Source: Oidiodendron maius Zn (taxonomy: Eukaryota; Ascomycota; Leotiomycetes; Myxotrichaceae). Taken from it: a stretch of 64,000 nt of DNA. Position 1 is the first letter of the stretch. Each line of letters begins with the position of its first letter. A program made the position numbers and the translations under genes. Location of the stretch: the NCBI GenBank assembly GCA_000827325.1, contig KN832875.1, forward strand, positions 1,488,001 through 1,552,000, read 5' to 3'. The notes under the pieces were generated by a model. The model was not told the DNA's origin and did not search any database. It saw only the letters and a list, made by a program, of their open reading frames with translations. Of the stretch, positions 10,040 to 22,601 are shown piece by piece.

Positions 10040-13000
10040 TTAGAGTTTGAGCTCTCTCAAAATCTGATCAGCCATATTTTTATACTGCCAGGTCCCACCC
10101 GCCAGTCTCTTAAACTGAATGCCGTGAAGAGAAAGGAGGGGAACTTTGACAATTAAAATCTCAAATTCGAGGATCATGCTCCCGCCCAACTCGCTCTGGA
10201 CATGCGTGCTAGTCTCCCCGACCGCGCGTCCCGAAGGGCCGTGAGCTTCACGTCCTATGCTCTCCTCTGAAGCCTCAGAGTCGGTGTAGGCCGTGTCAGT
10301 GCGACCGCGGCGAGAGGGTCTAGGTAGCTGAGGTGATTTTTCGGCGTCACGGAAATCGTCACGCTCTCGGTCTCCTCCGCCCATAAAGCTACCCAAGCTT
10401 ATCTTACGACGATGGCCAGGCGTCTGGTTGCCATGGCTGCTGGGAGGCGGATCGACAACTTTCTTGAGGTCGATGCTTGGAGTGTGTCGACAGCTGAATC
10501 CACCCCGGATTTCTGTATATTCAACACGTAACTGCTTCATGACCCTGATTATATCCGTTCGAATTACATGGACTGGTTTTGTCGACGTGGTGGAGACGCT
10601 GAAGAGGCCTTTGAGGAATACCGGCTTCACATTCTCGGCGCTCTCGATACGGTCCGTCGACATGCCACTAGCGTCGCCTAGTTCACCATCTGTCTCCTCG
10701 GGGACATTTGCCTCTCTCTGCTCCTCTCGTCGTGCTCGTCTTGCTTGGATACTCTCCCTCCGCGCATGGCCAAGCGATTTGGCTCTCATGGTCGCAGCTG
10801 CCCTAGGATTAAGGTGGGATTCATCGCGTGCTGATTTTTCATTCGCCGTCGAATTATCAGATCCACTGGTGGCAGGCGGTGCAGGTTCTTTGTAAGTCAC
10901 ACGAGGAGGACCATCCGCGGCCGTTCTCCGACTCTCCCGTCTTCGAAACTCGGCCGAGTTAACACTCGTCGATCTTCCAAGGCCATTGGCACTTCGCGCG
11001 TTATCGGCAGTTCCCGGTGGCGTTAAGAGGTCGTGCTCTCGGGGATGATTTCCTGCAGACCATCCAGTCGGAGGAGCATCTTCGGTTGCGCGATCCCGCG
11101 TTCGCCGTCCACTGAAGCTTTTCCTCAGAGGACCTTGCTCATTGGCGGCTTGCACATTTACCACTGGGGGATGAGATCTATCAGGAGGCGGTTCTTTGCG
11201 TCGCCTGGTACTGAACCGTCGCAGAATTCCGGCAGCCGTGCTCTCCTTGCGAGGCGGCTCTTGGGGTGGTTCGATGATTGCGGGAGATGTCGGGCCACTC
11301 GGTCCCGAGACTCGTAGGTTCTTGACACCTTCCACCACTTCGTCTTCTCCGTGGGTTCGGGCCCGCGGTCTCGATCGTCCTCCTGTTGCATTCTCACCCG
11401 GCATCTCGTAGGTCGCGGCGTTCGTATGTGCCGGTTTCGGCACAACGATCTCGGCCATCTGAGGTGGCGCTGCTTCGACTATCCGAGTCGTGCTTGATGT
11501 CACCGGGTTCGCTGCGCGTCGGTCACGGTCCTGCTTCTCCCTGACAAGGTAATATACCGAAATTAGAGGATGAAAGGCATTAGTAGGATCATTGCCGAGG
11601 GCCAAAGCCTCTGAGCTTGGGGCCGTGAGGGTGTCCCTGCTATTCGTAGAGCTCCGCCGCTTGTAAAAGTCGAAATTGAATGCCCTCTTCTTCTCTTGAT
11701 CCTTGGGCGTGGTCTGGGACTCCTTCTCATGGAGAGCCATTCGCACGGCCCGCTGATAAGCCTGCGACTCGATCACCTCAGTCAACTGAGATTCGATGAC
11801 GCTGGGAGGTCCAAAATCGAAGCCAGTCATGGCCTGGATAACCACAGGATCCAGAGGAAGTTGAAGGGGTTCACGATGTGGCAGATAATTCTCTGGCGGC
11901 GTCCCAAAGCCCTTGGTCATCCAAGGGTGGTGCATTATCTCCTGCAGACTGGCACGCTGCTTCGGGTCTGTGACAAGCATCCGCGAGATGAGATTCTTAC
12001 ACTCTACAAGCAAATCAGTATAGCCATGAGGGAGGGAGAAGTGCAGAGCAACGCACCAGGCGATAGCCAGTTGGGGTAGTCCACAATGCCTTTCTTAATT
12101 TTTGCATGCAAGGCGGGCATGCTCTGGTCGTCAAACGGAACCTTTCCACAGACCAGAACATAGAGCACAATGCCAAAGCTCCATACATCCACCTCGGGGC
12201 CGGTATAAGCCTTGGCCTGCAGGAGCTCCGGCGCAGCGAAGTATAGACTTCCGCAGAAAGTCTTGAGATGGCTCTGAGGAGCAAAGAGATTGCTGAGGCC
12301 GAAATCGATGATCTTGATATCTCCTGTCTTGCTAATCAAGATGTTTTCGATCTTGAGGTCTCGATGGACAATGCTATTGCGATGGCAGTAGTCGAGCGAG
12401 CTCGCTATCTGTCTGCTGAACTTCCTCGCCTGCTTCTCCTTTAACCGGCCATGCGAGATGATATAGTCAAGCATCTGACCGCCATTGACGTACTCAAAGA
12501 GCATGTACCAATGGTACGTCGTTCGCACGACGTCTCGCATCCCGCATATGTATGGATGGTCGAGAAGGGTGACGATGGCGGCCTCTCGCGCGGTGCGGAC
12601 CTCCTTGGAGTGATCAGCCCGCTCTCGGTCAGCTCGGCTCTGGTTGTGACCTTCGTCCGTCGAGCCTCGCGGCACGATCTTTACTGCAACCTATCCCCCA
12701 GTCAGCGCCGAAGACTAGACGCGCCATGGTTCAACCAGATACGTACCTGTTCTCCACCCTCCGCTCTCCGCGCCAACTTGACCTTGCCCATGCTGCCCGC
12801 TCCGATTGTTTTGCCCAGGACCCAGTTGCCTGTCTGCGCGGGTATCGTCGTTCTTGACTTGCTTGAGGACTTGTGTTTCGACTCGATGGCTGTGACCACG
12901 GGGGCAGGGCCCCCACTGTTGGCAGCATGCGAGGGCATATTTTCGGTATAGCGACTGCTCGATCGCTGGTGACCGGGGGCGCTTCTTCCTGACTCGGCGC

Positions 13001-13280
13001 GAGACGGGGCAGAGGGGTCTCTGCTTGGACTCCGCCCGGATGCGTCCGTCACATTCGACGTCTCGTAGCTGGCGGGTGGTGCGGCCTCGTCTCCAGCCCG
13101 GTGGCGCGACGACGAAGAGCGGTGATGATTCGGGTTTGCCGGTGCTGGATTGCTTGTGGGAGCAGCCGGAGCCGGCCTCGTTCTGGACGACTGCGATCTG
13201 CTTGGGGTCGATTGGGACGGAGCCCGTCTGGAGCTGCTCCGATCTATGGTACTGGGAGATACGGAGGTTGTCGTGGCCAT
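10040..13280 (-). CDS. kin1: Kin1/Kin2-type (MARK/PAR-1 related) Ser/Thr protein kinase
   Basis: Three exons (13280-12747, 12690-12057, 12003-10040) join in frame to 1043 residues. The first 150 residues are Ser/Pro/Arg-rich and disordered. The kinase domain starts near 157 with [15 protein letters not shown]; the first intron falls just before VAVKIVPR, which carries the ATP-binding Lys. The catalytic HRDLKIEN lies near 286, DFGLSN near 308, and an APE-equivalent AAPELL follows. After the kinase come [22 protein letters not shown] and about 550 disordered residues. The C-terminus is a KA1 domain ([26 protein letters not shown]) of the lipid-binding kind. Kin1 kinases act at the cell cortex on polarity, exocytosis and septation, and in yeast on ER-stress mRNA processing. 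All catalytic residues are present. The assignment is secure at family level. Confidence 0.93.
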
Positions 13281-14374
13281 GCTCGCCAGACCAGGCCGTG
13301 ATAGAAATCAGCCGAGCTGTGAGGAGCGGCGTGCCCCTTCGCGGCGTGGGAACCGTGGCAGGGAGGCTGGCCGCGTCACTCTCCGAAGGGCGGGTTGGGG
13401 CAGAGAGGCGGCGTGCTGGTTCCTCTGCAGACGGTGGTGGTCGTGCGAGGCCGTGAGAGACGGTGTGACTTAAGGTGAGGGAGGTGAGGTGAAGTTAGGT
13501 GAGGGCTGTTCGACTGTTGTTGTCCGGGGGCCGCGCAAGGGAGGACGGCGGAAGGGGTGAAGCGCAGGGATTGGGCCGACTGGCAGGCTACGCCGACAAC
13601 AGCGTCCACAGTCGCGCACACAGGATGGAGAGGGGTGGCGTGCAAAGGGGCATCGATGGAGGCGAGCTATGGCGGGAGGGCCGATTGAGCGGGAGAAGGA
13701 GCAGAATCGCAGCTGTGGGAGGTCGAGGTTTGCAAGAGGGACGGCGGGTGGTGGTGGCCGAAGCGAGACAGCTTTCGGGCCTGTGTGTTGCTGCCAGTCC
13801 GCCCGCCTTTGACCACGGGGTACCTGCAGCGACTTGCTGGCCGACACGCGTGCCGGCCAGATACGGGTACTACGAGGTAGCTGGGCTGGTGGCGGTCCAC
13901 CGAGATGTGATTTCTGATATGTGCAGCGACTATTGGTCCTTGTGCTGGGCGGGCGCCCTCATCTGGAGATATACCAGTGGGGATAGGGGTTGCTGCTCCG
14001 ACCACCTGCCCGGCACGCGAGTACCGACACCCTTCTGGAAGCGTCGAGGGGCGCGCGATGCAATGTGAAGCTCCCCCACGAAGGGATCTACAGCTCCCGT
14101 GGTCTGCCACGGTGGGATGGGGACCTCGGTGTGCCTGAGCGTCCTCGAATCCCTACAGAGCGCGATTTCCATCACGCTGCAGGTGATGTTGGCCGCGGTC
14201 GAAGGAGCGATCTCGCGTGGGTGACGGATCGCTGGCCCGCGCTTACCCGCCAATGGCAGCGCCGCCACGACGGGCCCAAACTCTCCTCTCCAACGAGGCT
14301 GAGAGAAAGCTTCTTCCAGGCAGGGCTGTACTCAGTCGTACCGCTTCCCATCCTCTCTCGCCCATGTCTTCAGC
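13281..14374. promoter_or_regulatory. Divergent promoter region between kin1 and the G-patch gene
   Basis: About 1.1 kb of GC-rich sequence between two genes transcribed outward. It holds long chance open frames on both strands with no protein motifs. No defined element was recognised. Confidence 0.5.
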
Positions 14375-16517
14375 ATGTCAGGCAAGCGGTCGCGCGCAGC
14401 CTACGAGGCCGAGCTCCAGGCCCAACAGTCGCCTTTCGTCGTGTTCGGGACCGCTCTCCCTCCCCAGGATCCCGACGTTCGTGATGACGGCTCATACATC
14501 CCAGTGTGGAAGCAGGAGGTGCGGGACGAGAGGGGTTTGAAACGTCTCCATGGCGCCTTCACAGGCGGTTGGAGTGCTGGGTAGGCTTCCTAAAGACAGT
14601 GTGCATGGCCGTGAGCTAATTGTGCTTCCTAGATACTTCAATACGGTCGGTTCGAAAGAGGGCTGGACGCCCTCGACCTTCGTATCCTCCCGCTCGAATC
14701 GAAAGAAGGATGCTCCCGGAGCAACCCAGCAGCGGCCGGAGGATTTCATGGACGTGGAAGATATTGCCGATGCGGAAGAAGCACAACGGGTGCAGACAGC
14801 GGCCGGGTTCGCTGGCCTTGGATCTACCCAAGATTCCATTCAGCGCGGCGGCTTCATGGACGTATTTCGAATAGAGGGAGAGACGATGGGGGCCAAATTA
14901 CTGAAAAAGATGGGCTGGAAAGAAGGCCAGGGGGTGGGGCCCAAGGTACGGCGAAAAGCACGCCTGGATGGTGTGGAACGCCCAGATGATGCCTCTACGA
15001 TGCATCTGTTTGCACCAGAGAATACGAAGATGATTAGTTTCGCCAAGAAGCATGATCATAGAGGTCTTGGGTGCGGTGGAGAGGCGAAACTCTCCCATAC
15101 TGAGCTAGGGTCGGACGAGGTCAAGTCAGAAAATGAAGACGACGATCGGCCAGCTCTGTTTGCCCCGGCCAAAGCCAATAAGAAGAAGCCCAAATCTGGA
15201 GGGATAGGAATTGGTATTTTGAATGATACTGGCTCAGATGATGAAGATCCTTACGAATTGGGGCCTCGAATATCATACAATAAAGTCATAGGAGGAGACA
15301 AAAAGAAGAAGAAGGCCGGCGGTGGAGTGATGAACCCGCTCCTGAAGTCAACACCAGTCTTCATCTCGAAGAAGACTGCCCTAGCAAAGGCCAGTCTACG
15401 AAGATGCCATGACGGACGACTGCCGATTAACGGCTTTATACTGAGCAGCACAGATGAATTCTCCACCGTCATCCAAATATCGACGAAATACATACCACCC
15501 AAAATCCCTGAAAACTGGACGTCGTCAAAAACACCAAGATCTGGCTCCCAGCATGCAGCCTATCTCTCCACGGCAGAAGCGGCAAAGGTATCCAAGCTAG
15601 ACCCCAAATCTCGAGCCGCCATCCTTGGTGAAGCATCTCTTCCAGGAAAATCCGTCTTTGACTTCCTCTCTTCTGCTGCTCGTGACCGTCTCGCCTCTGC
15701 GTCGGGAAAGACCAATCTCCCTGTTGCTCTTAATGAGATACCTAATGGATACGCCATGACAGATGAAGAGCGTAAACGGGAGCTCCTGGGCCAAATCCCC
15801 AAAGTCGAGAAGTACATTGCGGATGCTGCACTGAGCAGGGGGGCGAGCGGCTTCATGCCATATGGCGATGACCTGCCTAAACGAAGCCGCTACCGAGCGT
15901 ATCTGGAATTCCAGTCCGGAATCTCTCCCAACCCACCTGAATTTGGCTCGGGGATGAGTAAAGATGATTGGTTGAAGGAATTGCGCGAATTCGCCAGCTG
16001 CGCGCAGATCTTCAAGCCCATGTCTGGAATGATGGCAACGCGATTCACGTCCTCTACTGCGCCGAAACTCACATCAGATACTCCAGACTCGAAAGACCTG
16101 CTAAGCAAGCCGACACCGAAGCCTGAAGATCCCGCGGAGCAGGCCGCCAAAGTAAGCATGTACGGTCCTCTAACGAGGAGCACGAGCTCCTGGTATCCAA
16201 CCAGATTGCTTTGTAAGAGATTTAACATTAAGCCACCCGCTCATGTGCAGCCAGGCAGTACAGAGCACGATAACGAGGCCCCTCGAAATATGGCAGAAGA
16301 GCTAGTTTCCAAGAGTGCAATGAATGCGATGATGATGCAGTCTGGAGGAGGGGAGCTCTGGAAGGACAGCGTAAATTCAGAGGAACGCCCTGTGATTCCC
16401 GAAGTTAAGAAGGAAGAGGTGGTGGTAGATGCTGACAAAAATGAAGCACTCGAGGGCCAGAAGGCTGGAGAGGCCGTGTTCAAAGCTATTTTTGGGGATG
16501 ACAGCGACGATGATTAG
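14375..16517 (+). CDS. G-patch domain protein, GPATCH1 family
   Basis: Two exons, 14375-14580 and 14633-16517, joined across a 52 nt intron, give 696 residues. Residues 1-110 form the DUF1604-type N-terminal region ([21 protein letters not shown], then [22 protein letters not shown]), the mark of the GPATCH1 group. A G-patch follows near residue 150 ([23 protein letters not shown]). The remainder is mixed, with [40 protein letters not shown] and RFTSSTAP matching conserved blocks, and ends in an acidic tail DDSDDD. GPATCH1 proteins associate with the spliceosome, G-patches commonly activating DEAH helicases. Starting translation inside the second exon would delete the conserved N-terminus, so the upstream ATG is preferred. 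Confidence 0.9.
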
Positions 16518-16834
16518 ATTGATAGGAGATAATAGATAATCTGAGGGCACAGACAAAATCAATGTAAGACTCCTTGAGCAGCTTGCACATAAAAGGCCAC
16601 CCTGGTTATAAATACTTCAAATGTTGTTAGTGTAAATTACAATGAAAATTATCACGAATATCTCCTGGCCCATTTTGCCTGAGGAGTGCCGTGGATGATC
16701 CAGATGTGTCGCGCGGTCAAAAGGGGCCCTGTATTTTGATCTAACCGTTTCCAGGCACATCATGCCTGGAATTGAACCCTCGCGAACCTGAACATCAGAT
16801 AACAGACATAACAAGACAACCCCTTTCCCAATAA

Positions 16835-18450
16835 TTGAGGTCGCCAGACGCATATCACTCACAAAACAGACCCCGACACTCAGCCATCACGTTGTCAGAT
16901 ACGCAAGAGGCCATCGGCGGTCCGTCCGTCGAGCTGGACATTGACGACAGCGTCGGCCACGCAACGAAGCTGGAACAGGAACTTCTGTCTCGAGAGCAGT
17001 CACCCCCTCCGCAGTACCCTTCGTCCGAGGCCTCGGGATCGAGCGCTCCAAATCCTCGACCTCCACCGTTCTCGTCACTCTACAGGTCGACCGCCGAGGC
17101 AGTTGAGGCATACAAGACAGCGGTCACAGAGGCTGGCGCATCCGCATCCGTCCCAGCGTACGCACCTGTCGCAAGTGAAGCGCTCCCATTTCCTGCGCCC
17201 ACTCCAGACGTAGTTGCAGAGACCAAGGCTGCTCTACCGAAAGACACAAAGGGAGAATCCTCCAAGGAGGACGACGAGAGTGAACCACCTCCCGCATATT
17301 CAGAAGGCTCAAGCCCGCTCGAGTCCTTCACGTACGTGATGGCGGCCGCTGGAGGAGCTGCGAGTATTATTACTCAGGTGCAGCAGGGTGGTCCACCACC
17401 AATCAATACTCTTGGAGGTATGTGTGATGCAAGCACGCCGAAGAGCCAGGCTGATGGGATTCTAGATGTCGGTGTAGATGAGAACATTACCATGGACCTC
17501 CGGTACGATACGCTGGTGGTGTAAGGAGATTCAAGTGCTAATGTGATCTTGACAGGGGAACGAGGTTTACACTCTCCCGCGATGAGCTCCTAACCCTCCC
17601 TGAATTCGTCCTCCTCTCACTCTTCCCCAACGGCCTGCTCCCAGACGGGCACCTCAACGCATATCACGAAGGCGACGCCTTCCAGGTTGATGTTCGTGAT
17701 GTCCAATATACTCGCAAGATCTTAGAAAATATAAATTGTTACATAGCTGACGTATCCATCAGTACGACCCCGTGTCGCTCCAGTACATGCTCGAGTTCTT
17801 CCGCAACGTTGCGCAAACGATACCCTCGGGCCCGAACTCACCCTCCAGCAGCGGCGAGGCGGACGCGGTGCCTATCGAGCCCATCTCCGGCTCGGCGAAG
17901 GAGATGCTGCAGGACAGGGCGGGGATCATCGTGTTGAGGGAGGACCTGGACTTCTATGTGATTCCACCATATGCGGGCATCGAACAGCCGGAGATGATCG
18001 AGGTGAAGAGGGCGGCGGGAAGAGCGCTGTTAAAGCAGGACGGCATCTTCTCAGGGCTGAGGCGGAGCGACGAGCCGGGGACGACAGAGCAACATCTGAT
18101 TGAAATGTTGACAGCTGGGTAAGCTTCCCGATCAGTTCAATTGGCAGCTCTAATATACAGGCAGAGGATTCAACCGCAACGACAACTGGGGCCACCGGGC
18201 TAATGAACCCAACAAGGCCGTTATCTGCAGCTTAGCCTTGGCACGCCTGCGCACTGACATCCGCGGCAACGAGATGGGCAACAACGCGGTCGGCATGGCG
18301 CAGAAGCTGCTGCTCTTCTGGCGTAAGCCCGCGCGCCGATGCTGGTGGGAGGGTGTCGAGCTCGAAGGCGTGGACGGTGTCGAGGGCAAGCTCAAGGTGT
18401 GGATCCGAAGAGTGTGGACGCTGGAGATGAGCGTCATCGGGCTGCGTTGA
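16835..18450 (+). CDS. Whi2-like BTB/POZ domain protein (start unresolved)
   Basis: Four exons join in frame: up to 17502, 17556-17691, 17763-18118 and 18165-18450, giving about 480 residues. The N-terminal 215 are Pro/Ser/Ala-rich and disordered. A BTB fold follows (NITMDLRGTRFTLSRDELL, LPEFVLLSLFPNGLLPDG, YDPVSLQYMLEFFRNVAQTIP), then EDLDFYVIPP and a C-terminal block GFNRNDNWGHRANEPNKAVI with LARLRTDIRGNEMGNNAVGMAQKLLLFWRKPARRCWWEG, typical of fungal Whi2 homologues. Yeast Whi2 restrains TORC1 under low amino acids and is needed for stress responses. Intron 2 has an unusual GTTCGT donor. The frame opens right after a TAA at 16832 with no ATG before 17338, so a short upstream exon or a sequence error must supply the start. 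Confidence 0.8.
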
Positions 18451-19455
18451 CGCAAGCATATCTGCAACTATATCACCTTTCTTTTGTTGTCTTCCTGTCT
18501 TGTGTAGAACATATTCCCAAGCCTATCCAAATCTCAGGAGTCAAGCGTTTATTGATGGATTTTAATTTGATGCTGTCCCTTGTTTTGCGCACCTTACGTG
18601 CAAGATTATACCTACCTTACAGCCGTTCATGCGGCATTTCAGCACCACGCCCGCGCGTGTAAAGGAGTGCTCCAGATGCTCTTTCATCTTTTGGGGATGG
18701 GTGGAAACCGGTTCGTGGGGGTTTATGTTGTATATGCCGAGAATCTCGGGGTGACATAGAAATCAATCAATATCTTACCCAGAACGTTGTTTGTGCCTGT
18801 TTGCCATGGTATTAATCTACTTGTGGTAGGTGGTGACATTTTGCCTTGTTTGGGTATATCACGTTGAGATTAATGCTATTAGAAAGGATGTGGAAATGCA
18901 TTAGTTGCACTATCACATTGCCCTCTTACATACGCCCCAAATTCAATGACCGCTTCAATTTAACATCTAATTATATCTCCTAAACAGAGCTTCAAATATG
19001 TCCTCATCCCTCCCCTCCAACATGCAAAGCAGCCAATGCATATTATACCCCTTATCCCTGTCGTGCTAGAGTACCAAAGGCATCGTAGATAAGATCACTA
19101 TTGCGTCCCGCTCCATAGGTAATTAAGCTTAAGCGAAGAACTCCCGTGAATCCCTATCTGCGATCTGCGATCTGGTGTGCTGTCGTATATTCTCGGATTC
19201 GTGCAATCTAGAATGCAGCGTATGACGATTCGAAATAGGAAGGGGTTCGTCTCGGAACTTTGTTAAGTCCGGCCGGCAACATTTCCACCCCGCATAAACC
19301 TGATACGTGCTTGAACCACGATCGAGAAAAATGTAGATAGCAAAGCTGTTCCTAGTCCTACGTCGAACCTAACAAGGTAGATAGAAAGCCACTCATCTCT
19401 CCATCTCCGTCCATCTGATTGAATTGCTCATTCTTCACAGCTGCCCAATCTTACA
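18451..19455. other. Intergenic, no gene recognised
   Basis: About 1 kb of AT-leaning sequence, holding the 3' flank of the Whi2-like gene and the promoter of the hydrolase gene. No repeat or RNA was seen. Confidence 0.5.
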
Positions 19456-20614
19456 ATGTCATGTCCCGACTGCTTCACGGGCCACGTTCACGCTGGCACC
19501 CCCGCCGGATCCGAGATCACGCTCGCGGGGCTACCGACATATGTCTCCCGGCCGCAGAACGCGGGAGAGCCTAAGGGCGTGGTAGTGTTCATCCCGGACA
19601 TCTTCGGGTGGGCGTTTGCGAATAACCGATTGCTGTGTGATGCGTATGCCGAAAAGGGAGGGTTTGTGGTGTATTTGCCTGATTTGATGGGTGGTGAGTC
19701 AAGAGTTATCTTCTGCTCTAGGCCATGAAGTTTGAATTTTATTCGCCTGGTTTATAGATATGGGTTTGTTTATATAGGTGATTATTGTTATGGCTATATT
19801 GCAGTTCAGATGGAAGAGAGGGAACGAAAGGGACTGGACTGAATTGAGTTTGGCTAATGAACTTCTGTATGAGAATAGGTCGAGCTCCACCATTTGAGCT
19901 TTCAGCTCTGATCGACAAGATAAGGAATCCGGCGAGTTGGACAATCACACTACTCTGGAAACCAATCTGGGTGTTTCAGGTACTGGACTGTCTCTATTAT
20001 CTCACCTACCTCTTCACTTACCTATCTGCTCCCTTTAAAAGAGCAATGCCGTTCAGGGGCATTCTGGTCGCACAGAACACAGCTAACCCTTCAAATAGGC
20101 CGCCTCGCTCCTCATCCCCTTCTTCGCCACCAATAGGCAGTCTGTCGTCCTCAGCCGCATCATCAATATTATCACTGCCATTCGCGCATCCCCGGACAAC
20201 TCCGCCCTCAAGGTCGGCACCGCCGGGTTTTGCTGGGGCGGAAAATACGTCTTCCTTCTCGCGCACGACAAACCTTCATCACGTATCTCCGTCAACGGGT
20301 CGCTGCAGCCGCTGATCGACTGTGCGTTCGCGGCGCATCCGTCGATGCTCAGCGTGCCCGCGGACGTAGAAAACGTCCGACAGCCGATGAGCGTAGCGGT
20401 GGGAGATACAGACATGGCGATAAGCACAGAGGGGATTCGAACTATGGAGACGTTACTGAAGAAGAAGGGCGAGGATCATGAGGTCGTCATTTTAGACGGT
20501 GCGAAGCATGGGTTCGCGGTGCGGCTGGACCCGAAAGACGAGCTGCAGAACAAGTACGCGGACGTGGCGGAGAAGCAGGCCATTGCATGGTTCACGAAGT
20601 GGTTGGCTAAGTGA
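19456..20614 (+). CDS. Dienelactone hydrolase-family protein
   Basis: Exons 19456-19693, 19879-19979 and 20099-20614 give 284 residues of alpha/beta-hydrolase fold. The two introns are long for this window (185 and 119 nt); the second has a good branch site (ctaaccct). N-terminal CPDCFTGHVHAG and PKGVVVFIPDIFGW are typical of fungal DLH proteins. The catalytic triad is visible: nucleophile Cys in GTAGFCWGG (near residue 156), Asp in VGDTDMA (near 215) and His in AKHGFAVR (near 249). Members hydrolyse enol lactones or other esters; many fungal copies have no known substrate. Probably cytosolic, with no signal peptide. The family is secure, the substrate unknown. Confidence 0.88.
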
Positions 20615-22229
20615 GAGGGTGGAGGATAAGGTGGGGTGTGGAGGTATGCTGATGTGGAGGATGAGCTGTGCGTTCTGGCTTGGGTAAGGCCTTTGGTGGG
20701 TTAGAACGACGCTATTGAACCATACAATGCAATTGATAGGACTTGCCTTAAGTCTGAAAACCGTAAAGGCTTAAAGATAGGCGATTAACATGCAAAGAGG
20801 TAGGCAGCAGCGGGTTGCCGGACATATATAATATCACGTGATCAATATAATAAGAATCACGTGAGGATAGCATTCCCGATCGGGTCTCGCTACCCCTGAA
20901 GAGCATCACTCTCGCCGGGCCAGGTAAGGAAAAGATGCTCCGTCCATCTCTGGGGTTGCGTGGTTCGCCCAAACCGTGTCCCTATTTCTGCACCCTCACC
21001 AGAGGACCAGAAGGGTTACCTAAGCTCACCCCACGCCGAGACTGCATGTGCATGCCGGCACCCCGAGGGCGAGGGCCAACCGGGGGCGGCAAAGCAGAAA
21101 CGACGAAAGGACGAATACGGATACGTGGTATGTTGCACCCAGCCCAGAACACACGCCGAGTAGATGAGTCACACTTGTAATTCTGATACTGCTCGTGCAG
21201 CGAGCTATGCGCGTCCAACGTCGTATTGGAATTAAGAGAGATTGGATGGGAAGTAATGGAGATAGGACTACCTCCGTGCCTGGTGATCACGGAAGGGCGG
21301 GAGAAAGGGGAGGTGTCTTCGGGCCGGAAAGCCTCAGGCACGGAGTCGGAGTCGGAATGTCCAGACACCTAAATGTCCAGTACAGGGCGGATGACGACCG
21401 TGAAAGTGGGCACACGGCTGGGAGGTTCCAGGCTCTTTTACCACGGGAGGGTTGAGTGTAGGCTGGAGTTGCCCTGCTCAGGCTCGTTGGTTGGTGGATG
21501 GTCTTGCCGCAGGCCTTTCTCATAGGTCAATGGTACGAGGGCCATGCCTGGGCGCGGAGGACGAGCGGACGATACCACGGACGGTTGCTTGCCTAAGGGA
21601 TGAATGGCCAGTTGCGGTACTTGCCATCCCTACCGAGAGACGGCGTATATGAAAGTAGCTGGGAGTTAAGATGAGATTCATTCTGCCCGCCGTGGCGCAG
21701 TGCGTGCGGCATTCCGCCCCGTGTGGGATGGGATAGGAGGGGGGATGGGGCTGGGGAGGACAGATGATCCGGCGGGAGCAGCTGGAGGAGAAGATGAAGG
21801 GCAGACCGGCCGTGCAATTGGCAGAGCACGGGAGGCGATACACTCTGGATTATATGGATGTGGGATGTTGGCGGCCGTGTTTCTGGTGATGTCGGTGTTG
21901 GAGGGCTTCCCGTTTGGGCAGCGTAAGCGTGTCTGCTTATTCACCCCGCTAGAGCGAATTTCGCGGCGGAACAAAAATGGAGTTCAAGTGTGAGTCACCG
22001 GCCAGACACCGGGGACTGGACCGCAGCGTGGCCGGCCATTGGTGGCCGCTGCCTGATCTAGCGGCCTCAGGCTTGGAGTTAGCTAAGCGAGCCCCAACAC
22101 CGCCCGCCCTATTAATTCCTCGTCGTTCCCGTCTTCAGGCATCTTTTTTCCTTTCTCTTTTCCTCTCTACCCCCCCCAACTTATACTTCATCCACACAAC
22201 ATATAATCCCCCAAGAGCTCGCGCACACC
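20615..22229 (+). promoter_or_regulatory. cpcA upstream region with GCN4-type and E-box sites
   Basis: About 1.6 kb before the first uORF. It contains two perfect TGAGTCA sites (21165-21171 and 21991-21997), the sequence bound by Gcn4/CpcA, consistent with autoregulation. Two CACGTG E-boxes lie 23 bp apart (20835-20840 and 20858-20863). A pyrimidine-rich stretch near 22140-22200 looks like a transcription start region. The regulatory roles are inferred from site sequence alone. Confidence 0.5.
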
Positions 22230-22238
22230 ATGTTCTAA
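22230..22238 (+). promoter_or_regulatory. cpcA uORF1 (Met-Phe-stop)
   Basis: ATG TTC TAA in the leader, the first ATG after the pyrimidine-rich region. A minimal uORF of this kind permits ribosomes to resume scanning, as in the GCN4 leader. Role inferred by analogy with the known cpcA and GCN4 leaders. Confidence 0.65.
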
Positions 22239-22451
22239 TCACCCTCCAACCGGCGCTCTCGACTCAGTCATCATTCCTTTCCTTCCACGCAACAACCACC
22301 CTCTCCCCTCCACCCCCTTCGACTCAGACTTTCCCTTCCCGGAAATTCTGACTTCTCGCTCCGCAGCCCCGCGCTCAAGCAACAGTCTCCCCCCAACCGC
22401 CAACATATCTTCGCAAGAGTTCCCACTCTTCACCACGGATTCTCCACCACC

Positions 22452-22601
22452 ATGGCTTCCCTCCAGTTCATCCAGCCTGCCGGCTCCCTCACCACAATCA
22501 CTCCCGCTCCCAAGTCAGCCCGCCCAGCCCGATCACTCGCAGCTTCCCCATCAGGACTTCGTTCTGTTCGATCGGTCTCCCAGCGCTCGCAGTGCCCCTA
22601 A
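22452..22601 (+). promoter_or_regulatory. cpcA uORF2 (49 codons)
   Basis: ATG in the good context caccATGG opens a 49-codon frame (MASLQFIQPAG...SQRSQCP, stop at 22599). It ends about 300 nt before the main ATG, with no other ATG between. A short uORF1 plus a longer uORF2 is the described layout of aspergillus cpcA leaders, where uORF2 blocks CpcA translation unless eIF2alpha is phosphorylated. Confidence 0.65.

Noticed and set aside
13499-14068. 189-codon open frame in the kin1/G-patch divergent promoter
   Set aside because: GC-rich promoter sequence with overlapping open frames on both strands and no protein features.
14550-16517. Start of the G-patch protein at an internal ATG in the intron-proximal region
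   Set aside because: The frame would translate intron sequence and lose the conserved N-terminal DUF1604 block encoded by the upstream exon.
16766-16776. B-box-like ggttcaattcc on the minus strand, possible tRNA
   Set aside because: The T-arm stem does not pair and no A box or acceptor stem fits; nearby is only a short ccaggca/tgcctgg hairpin.
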